NCBI GenBank assembly: GCA_040398585.1
Contig: JBBATW010000006.1
Coordinates: forward strand, 50,379 to 114,378
Source of the DNA: Agreia sp040398585
GTDB lineage: Bacteria; Actinomycetota; Actinomycetes; Actinomycetales; Microbacteriaceae
DNA length: 64,000 bases
Direction of reading: 5' to 3'
Of the stretch, positions 58,634 through 64,000 are shown in pieces (position 1 is the first letter of the stretch; every line of letters starts with the position of its first letter). The notes under the pieces were generated by a model. That model saw only the letters and a program-made list of their open reading frames with translations. It was not told the origin of the DNA and searched no databases. Position numbers and translations under genes: made by a program.

Positions 58634-60921
58634 TGACGACAGAACCCTCCTCGGCCCGCGCCGAGGTGCTCGAACTGACGACGAGAATCATCGAGCTTCG
58701 GGATGCGTACTACGGCCGCGACGCCTCCCTCGTGGCCGATAAGGACTACGACGCGATAGTGGCAAGGCTTGCCCAGCTTGAGCTGGAGCATCCGGAACTG
58801 CGCAGCCAGGACAGCCCGACCCAGACTGTCGGGGGCCGGGCCGAGACAACCCTGTTCGCGCCTGTCACCCACGCCGAACGCATGCTGAGTCTCGACAACG
58901 TCTTCAGCTTCGAGGAGCTTGCCGAGTGGGCCTCAAAGGTCGAGCGTGATGCCGGCCGCTCGCGCGTGCGCTACCTCACCGAGCTCAAGATCGACGGCCT
59001 GGCCATCAACCTGCGCTACGAGAACGGTATCCTCGTGAGCGCCGCCACCCGCGGCGACGGCGTCGTCGGGGAGGACGTCACCGAGAACGTGCTGCGCATC
59101 CCCTCGATTCCCTCGCGCCTTGTCGGCGACTCGCAGCACGGCACCCCGCCGGCGCTCGTCGAGGTGCGCGGCGAGATCTTCTTCCCGGTCGCCTCCTTCG
59201 AGGAACTGAACAAGGCCCAGGGCGAGGCGGGCGAAAAGGTCTTCGCGAACCCCCGCAACGCGGCCAGCGGGTCGCTGCGCCAGAAGGCCGAGGGCAAGAA
59301 CGACCGCCAGCTTGCGCTGATGTACGCTCGCCTCGGCCGCCTCAGCATGCTCGTGCACGGCATCGGCGCGTGGCCCGACCCGCCGGTTGCTGCGCAGAGC
59401 GAGGTCTACGGGCTGCTCGCCGGCTGGGGGCTGCCGACATCGACCCACTACCGGGTGTTCGACGAGGTTGCTGCCGTCGAGGCGTTCATCCGCGACTACG
59501 GCATTCACCGGGCCAGCGTCGAGCACCAGATCGACGGCATCGTGATCAAGGTCGATGACCTGGCGCTGCACGCCGAACTCGGCGCCACCAGCCGCGCGCC
59601 CCGCTGGGCCACGGCTTACAAGTACGCTCCCGAAGAGGTGAATACCCGACTGCTCGACATCGTCGTCAGCGTCGGGCGCACCGGGCGTGCCACCCCGTTC
59701 GCCGTGATGGCGAAGGTCGAGGTCGCCGGCAGCGAGGTGCGCCAGGCGACGCTGCACAATCAGGACGTGGTCAGGGCCAAGGGCGTCTTGATCGGCGACA
59801 TGGTCGTCCTTCGCAAGGCCGGAGACGTGATCCCCGAGATTCTCGGCCCGGTCGTCGAGCTGCGCGACGGCACCGAGCGCGTCTTCGTGATGCCCGCGAA
59901 CTGCCCCGAGTGTGACACCCCGCTTGCTCCGGCGAAGGAGGGTGACAAAGACCTGCGCTGCCCGAACGCGCGCAGCTGCCCCGCCCAGGTGCGGGGGCGC
60001 GTCGAGCACCTCGGCTCCCGCGGTGCGCTGGATGTCGAAGGGCTCGGCGAGGTGTCGGCCGCTGCTCTCACCCAGCCGGTCGTTCCCGCGGTTCCGCCGC
60101 TCGTCACCGAGGCCGGAATCTTTGCCCTCACCATGGGCGACCTGTTTCCGATCGTTGTGACCGTCCGCGACGTCGAGACGGGACTTGAGAAGATGACGGA
60201 TGCGGGTGAGACCAAGCTCGTCACCCCGTTTCGCCGCCGTCGCAATAAAAAAGACGGACCCTACGACGCCTCGGCCGCCGAGGCTGCGGGGTCGTTCCTG
60301 GGAGACGCCGAGTCTGTTCCCTCGGCGAACGCCATCGAGCTGCTCACGAACCTCGAGCTCGCCAAGACCAAGCCGCTGTGGCGCATCCTGGTCTCGTTGA
60401 GCATCCGTCATGTGGGCCCTGTGGCATCGCGGGCGCTCGCGGACTATTTCGGCTCGCTGGCCGCCATCCGCTCGGCCACCCGTGATGAACTCGCCGCGGT
60501 CGACGGGGTGGGCGGCATCATCGCCGACGCGCTGCTGGCCTGGTTCGAGGTCGACTGGCATGTCGAGATCGTCGACGCCTGGGCTGTGGCCGGTATGCAG
60601 TTCGCGACCCCGGGGCATCCGGGGCCTGGCGCAGCAGTTGCCGCCGGGGGAGTGCTCGCGGGCCTCACGGTCGTCGCCACCGGCAGCCTCGAGGGATTCA
60701 CCCGGGAGGGCGCCGAGGAGGCGATCATCGCAGCCGGCGGCAAGAGCGGCTCGAGCGTGAGCAAGAAGACCGATTTCGTGGCGGCCGGCCCGGGAGCAGG
60801 CTCCAAGCTGACCAAGGCCGAGGCGCTGGGCGTGCGCATCCTGGATGCGGCCGAGTTCGCTATCCTCGTCACTCAGGGCCCGGATGCCTTGCCCCCGGCC
60901 GCAGACGCGCTGCCCGAGTAG
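58633..60921 (+). CDS. ligA: NAD-dependent DNA ligase
   Basis: Seals nicks in replication and repair. The 762-residue protein has the Ia domain, adenylated Lys119 in ELKIDGLAINL, an OB fold, the Cys4 zinc finger (CPECDTP and RCPNARSCPAQ), helix-hairpin-helix repeats and a C-terminal BRCT domain (GLTVVATGSLEGFTREGAEEAI). A charged insert of about 50 residues (around FRRRRNKKDGPYDASAAEA) lies after the zinc finger; I recall similar inserts in related Micrococcales. ATG 58633 overlaps the mnmA stop. Confidence 0.97.
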   Translation: MTTEPSSARAEVLELTTRIIELRDAYYGRDASLVADKDYDAIVARLAQLELEHPELRSQDSPTQTVGGRAETTLFAPVTHAERMLSLDNVFSFEELAEWASKVERDAGRSRVRYLTELKIDGLAINLRYENGILVSAATRGDGVVGEDVTENVLRIPSIPSRLVGDSQHGTPPALVEVRGEIFFPVASFEELNKAQGEAGEKVFANPRNAASGSLRQKAEGKNDRQLALMYARLGRLSMLVHGIGAWPDPPVAAQSEVYGLLAGWGLPTSTHYRVFDEVAAVEAFIRDYGIHRASVEHQIDGIVIKVDDLALHAELGATSRAPRWATAYKYAPEEVNTRLLDIVVSVGRTGRATPFAVMAKVEVAGSEVRQATLHNQDVVRAKGVLIGDMVVLRKAGDVIPEILGPVVELRDGTERVFVMPANCPECDTPLAPAKEGDKDLRCPNARSCPAQVRGRVEHLGSRGALDVEGLGEVSAAALTQPVVPAVPPLVTEAGIFALTMGDLFPIVVTVRDVETGLEKMTDAGETKLVTPFRRRRNKKDGPYDASAAEAAGSFLGDAESVPSANAIELLTNLELAKTKPLWRILVSLSIRHVGPVASRALADYFGSLAAIRSATRDELAAVDGVGGIIADALLAWFEVDWHVEIVDAWAVAGMQFATPGHPGPGAAVAAGGVLAGLTVVATGSLEGFTREGAEEAIIAAGGKSGSSVSKKTDFVAAGPGAGSKLTKAEALGVRILDAAEFAILVTQGPDALPPAADALPE

Positions 60922-60976
60922 AATTACCGTCTACGCCAAAGCCATCCAGCAGAACTCACTTTTGTCACGGAGCAGT

Positions 60977-61276
60977 ATGTCCGAAATTACCCAGGAGCAG
61001 GTCACACACCTTGCCTCCCTCGCCCGCATTGCGCTGACCCCCGAGGAGATCGCGTCGATGACGCTCGAGCTCGGGGCGATCGTCGACGCCGTCGCCATCG
61101 TCACGCAGGTCGCCACGGCCGACGTGCCCGCCACGAGTCATCCGATACCGCTGACCAACGTCTACCGCGACGACGTCGTGGGCGAGACCCTGACCGCCGA
61201 GGCCGCCCTCGCCGGCGCCCCCGACAGCGACGGCGCGCGCTTTCGCGTAACCGCAATCCTTGGAGAAGAACAGTGA
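60977..61276 (+). CDS. gatC: Asp-tRNA(Asn)/Glu-tRNA(Gln) amidotransferase subunit C
   Basis: Small subunit that braces GatA and GatB. The 99-residue protein shows QEQVTHLASLARIALTPEEI and HPIPLTNVYRDDVVGETL, normal for the family. ATG 60977 has GGAG upstream; the frame is open back into ligA but without similarity. The stop overlaps the gatA GTG. Confidence 0.95.
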   Translation: MSEITQEQVTHLASLARIALTPEEIASMTLELGAIVDAVAIVTQVATADVPATSHPIPLTNVYRDDVVGETLTAEAALAGAPDSDGARFRVTAILGEEQ

Positions 61277-62814
61277 CGCACCGTAACGAGCTGATTCGGC
61301 TCACCGCCGCCGAGCTCTCCAGCCGCCTGATCTCGGGCGAGGTCAGCGCCGTCGAGGCGACCGAGGCGCATCTTGACCGCATCGAGGCCGTCGAGGGCGC
61401 CGTGCATGCGTTCCTCTACGTCGGAACGGATGTGGCCCGCGCCGCCGCCGCGCGCGTCGACGCCAGCCGCGCGGCAGGCGAGACCCTGCACCCGCTCGCG
61501 GGCGTGCCGATCGCCATCAAGGACGTCATCGTCACGAAGGACATGCCGTCGACTGCGGGCAGCCGCATCCTCGAGGGCTGGATCCCGCCGTACGACGCCA
61601 CCGTCATGACGCGTCTTCGCGCGGCCGGCCTCGTGCCGCTCGGCAAAACCAACATGGACGAGTTCGCCATGGGCTCCAGCACCGAGCACTCCGCCTACGG
61701 CCCCACGCACAACCCGTGGGACCTCGAGCGCATCCCGGGCGGCTCCGGCGGCGGTTCGGCCGCGGCCGTCGCTGCCTTCGAGGCCCCCCTGGCCCTTGGC
61801 TCCGACACCGGTGGATCCATTCGCCAGCCGGCCCACGTCACCGGCACCGTCGGCGTCAAGCCGACCTACGGCGGAGTGAGCCGCTACGGCGCCATCGCGC
61901 TCGCCTCCTCGCTTGATCAGATCGGTCCGGTCTCTCGCACCGTGCTCGACTCGGCGCTCCTGCACGACATCATCGGCGGCCACGACCCGCGCGACTCCAC
62001 CTCACTGAAAGACGTCTGGCCCTCGATGGCCGACGCCGTGCGGCGTGCAGACGTCAAGGGCCTTAAGATCGGTGTCATCCGCCAGCTCGACGGCGAGGGC
62101 TTCCAGCCTGGCGTCCTTGACCGCTTCCGCGAGGCGCTTGCCCTGCTGGAATCCGCCGGCGCCGAGATCATCGACGTCGACCTGCCGAGCCTCGAGCACG
62201 CCATCGCCGCGTACTACCTGATCATGCCCGCCGAGGCATCGAGCAACCTGGCCAAGTTCGACTCCGTGCGCTTCGGTATGCGGGTGAACCCGGCAGGCGG
62301 CGGCACCGTCGAGGATGTCATGGCCGCGACCCGCGAGGCAGGCTTCGGAGCCGAGGCCAAACGCCGCATCATCCTGGGCACCTACGCCCTGTCTGCCGGC
62401 TACTACGACGCCTACTACGGCAGCGCCCAGAAGGTGCGCACGCTCGTGCAGCGCGACTTCGCGGCCGCGTTCGCCGGTGCCGACGTGCTGGTTTCCCCGA
62501 CCGCTCCCACCACGGCCTTCAAGCTGGGGGAGAAGACCGGCGACCCGATGTCGATGTACCTTAACGACATCGCCACGATCCCCGCGAACCTCGCCGGTAT
62601 CCCCGGAATCTCCTTGCCCGTGGGCCTGGCCACGGAAGACGGCCTGCCCGTCGGCATCCAGTTCCTGGCACCCGCTCGACAAGACGCCCGACTCTACAAC
62701 GTCGGCGGGGCTCTCGAGTCGCTGCTGGAGACGAAGTGGGGCCACACCATGCTCAGCCAGGCGCCCAGCCTGACCCCGAGCGAATTGCTCGCGACTACCA
62801 AGGGAGCAGTCTGA
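61273..62814 (+). CDS. gatA: Asp-tRNA(Asn)/Glu-tRNA(Gln) amidotransferase subunit A
   Basis: Amidase-signature subunit that frees ammonia from glutamine. The 513-residue protein keeps the Ser-cisSer-Lys triad: Lys83 (AIKDVI), Ser158 (PGGSGGGSAAAV) and Ser182 (GSDTGGSIRQPA). GTG start overlapping gatC; stop overlapping gatB. With GatB and GatC it makes Gln-tRNA and possibly Asn-tRNA by transamidation, as is usual where GlnRS is absent. Confidence 0.97.
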   Translation: MTHRNELIRLTAAELSSRLISGEVSAVEATEAHLDRIEAVEGAVHAFLYVGTDVARAAAARVDASRAAGETLHPLAGVPIAIKDVIVTKDMPSTAGSRILEGWIPPYDATVMTRLRAAGLVPLGKTNMDEFAMGSSTEHSAYGPTHNPWDLERIPGGSGGGSAAAVAAFEAPLALGSDTGGSIRQPAHVTGTVGVKPTYGGVSRYGAIALASSLDQIGPVSRTVLDSALLHDIIGGHDPRDSTSLKDVWPSMADAVRRADVKGLKIGVIRQLDGEGFQPGVLDRFREALALLESAGAEIIDVDLPSLEHAIAAYYLIMPAEASSNLAKFDSVRFGMRVNPAGGGTVEDVMAATREAGFGAEAKRRIILGTYALSAGYYDAYYGSAQKVRTLVQRDFAAAFAGADVLVSPTAPTTAFKLGEKTGDPMSMYLNDIATIPANLAGIPGISLPVGLATEDGLPVGIQFLAPARQDARLYNVGGALESLLETKWGHTMLSQAPSLTPSELLATTKGAV

Positions 62815-64000
62815 TGGCCCGCGCAAAACTGATGACGTACGAGAAGGCCCTCGAGTTGTTCGAGCCGGTGCTCGGCTTCGAGGTGCACGTCGAGCTCAAC
62901 ACGAAGACCAAGATGTTTTCCGACGCCCCGAACTACTTTGGCGGCGAACCGAACACGAACATCACGCCCACCTGCCTCGGCCTGCCGGGCTCGCTGCCGG
63001 TCGTCAATGGCCAGGCCGTGCGCTACAGCATCAGCTTGGGCCTTGCCCTCGGCTGCTCGATCGCGCCGTCGTCGCGCTTCGCCCGCAAGAACTACTTCTA
63101 CCCCGACTTGGCGAAGAACTACCAGATCTCGCAGTTCGACGAGCCCATCGCCTTCGGCGGCTCCGTCGAGGTCGAGCTGCCCAACGGCCGCGTCTTTACG
63201 GTGCCGATCGAGCGCGCTCACATGGAGGAGGATGCTGGAAAGCTCACCCACGTGGGCGGCGCGACCGGTCGCATTCAGGGCGCCGAGTACTCGCTCGTCG
63301 ACTACAACCGCGCCGGCGTGCCGCTGGTCGAGATCGTCACCGACATCATCTACGGGGCCGAAGCGGATGCCCCCGAGCTCGCCAAGGCGTACGTCTCGAC
63401 CATTCGCGACATCGTCATCTCGCTCGGCATCTCCGATGCTCGGATGGAGCGCGGCAACCTGCGCTGCGACGCGAACATCTCGCTGCGGCCGCGCACCGCA
63501 CCCGGCGAGCCGCGGGCCCCGCTCGGCACCCGCACCGAGACCAAGAACGTCAACTCGCTGCGCTCCGTCGAGCGCGCGATCCGCTACGAGATCCAGCGCC
63601 AGGCGGCCATCCTGGCCGACGGTGGAACGATCACGCAGGAGACCCGTCACTGGCACGAGGACACCGGCGAGACCAGCGCCGGGCGCCCCAAGAGCGACGC
63701 CGACGACTACCGGTACTTCCCGGAGCCCGACCTGCTGCCCGTCGAGCCGTCGCTCGAGCTGATCGAGGAGCTTCGTGCAGCGCTTCCCGAGGCTCCGGCC
63801 GTGCGCGTTCGCCGCCTGAAGGGCGAGTGGGGCTTCACCGACCTCGAGTTCCAAGACCTGGCGAACTCGTCGCTGGTGTCCGAGGTCATCCAGACGGTCG
63901 CCGCCGGCGCCTCGCCGCAGGCCGCCCGCAAGTGGTGGACGGGCGAGATCGCCCGCATCGCGAACGCTGCGGGCGTGGATGCCACGACCCTCGTCACGCC
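62814..64000 (+). CDS. gatB: Asp-tRNA(Asn)/Glu-tRNA(Gln) amidotransferase subunit B, 5' part
   Basis: The first 395 codons are present; the gene runs off the window end without a stop. The GatB kinase-like core is clear: FEPVLGFEVHVELNTKTKMFSDAPN, TCLGLPGSLPVVN, FYPDLAKNYQISQFDEPI, MEEDAGKLTHV, DYNRAGVPLVEIVT, and DADDYRYFPEPDLLPVE. ATG 62814 overlaps the gatA stop (TGATG). The C-terminal YqeY-like domain would start near the cut. Confidence 0.97.
   Translation, partial: MARAKLMTYEKALELFEPVLGFEVHVELNTKTKMFSDAPNYFGGEPNTNITPTCLGLPGSLPVVNGQAVRYSISLGLALGCSIAPSSRFARKNYFYPDLAKNYQISQFDEPIAFGGSVEVELPNGRVFTVPIERAHMEEDAGKLTHVGGATGRIQGAEYSLVDYNRAGVPLVEIVTDIIYGAEADAPELAKAYVSTIRDIVISLGISDARMERGNLRCDANISLRPRTAPGEPRAPLGTRTETKNVNSLRSVERAIRYEIQRQAAILADGGTITQETRHWHEDTGETSAGRPKSDADDYRYFPEPDLLPVEPSLELIEELRAALPEAPAVRVRRLKGEWGFTDLEFQDLANSSLVSEVIQTVAAGASPQAARKWWTGEIARIANAAGVDATTLVT

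Noticed and set aside
58933..60618. 561-codon minus-strand frame opposite ligA
   Set aside because: Antisense shadow of ligA with low-complexity composition; the ligA reading has all catalytic and zinc motifs.

Overview
The window looks like chromosomal DNA of a high-GC actinobacterium (Actinomycetota). Micrococcales, and probably Microbacteriaceae, is the best guess. This rests on the gene content and order: smc, ftsY, ffh, rpsP-khpA-rimM-trmD-rplS-lepB-rnhB, DUF2469, yraN-yifB-dprA-xerC, rpsB-tsf, pyrH-frr-cdsA, glgB/glgE/glgP/glgX, mnmA-ligA-gatCAB. It also rests on a GlgE glycogen route, a MoeZ-type adenylyltransferase-rhodanese, frequent GTG starts and many leaderless promoters. No tRNA, rRNA, CRISPR array, insertion sequence or prophage was recognised. 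One 100-base run of N (2903-3002) interrupts moeZ.

Layout. 1-3460: molybdate uptake (modB end, modC) and molybdenum cofactor genes (moaA, moaD, moeZ). 3557-9731: smc, the lipoate pair lipB-lipA, and ftsY. 9748-13483: an accessory block with a luciferase-like oxidoreductase, a proton-pump-type rhodopsin, an MFS exporter and its MarR-type regulator. 13560-20567: ffh, an M23 peptidase, a YbdK-type ligase and the ribosome-maturation genes rpsP-khpA-rimM-trmD. A DUF559 nuclease-like gene flanked by two related 57-nt hairpins splits rimM from trmD. 20686-26186: a second accessory block with lycopene cyclase and Blh dioxygenase (the retinal route), catalase with its Fur-family regulator, methionine aminopeptidase and a small membrane protein. 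26366-32792: rplS to xerC. 32789-35913: an M23 peptidase, a sugar porter and a metallophosphoesterase. 36128-41011: rpsB, tsf, pyrH, frr, cdsA and a DivIVA-like protein. 41066-45721: cell-envelope and unknown genes. 45755-55019: glycogen genes glgB, glgE, glgP, glgX. 55104-64000: cysteine desulfurase, an EEP-family protein, mnmA, ligA, gatC, gatA and the start of gatB.

How the genes work together. CrtY would turn lycopene into beta-carotene and Blh would cleave it to retinal, the chromophore for the rhodopsin encoded 9 kb upstream. The rhodopsin has the Asp-Thr-Glu set of outward proton pumps, a Leu at the green-tuning position, and a Gly where xanthorhodopsin-type pumps make room for a carotenoid antenna. 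Catalase and its Fur regulator form an operon with a perfect 23-bp palindrome over the promoter -35 region. The cysteine desulfurase next to mnmA can supply sulfur for tRNA thiolation. GlgE and GlgB build alpha-glucan while GlgP and GlgX degrade it.

The most unusual signal is the DUF559 gene bracketed by two equal-length hairpin elements inside a ribosome-related operon. It may be a nuclease-plus-palindrome unit comparable in logic to REP/RAYT pairs. The second is a uniform promoter class, TANNNT placed 6-7 nt before the start codon, seen at twelve genes. All functional calls are by eye from sequence and family knowledge; no database search was run.
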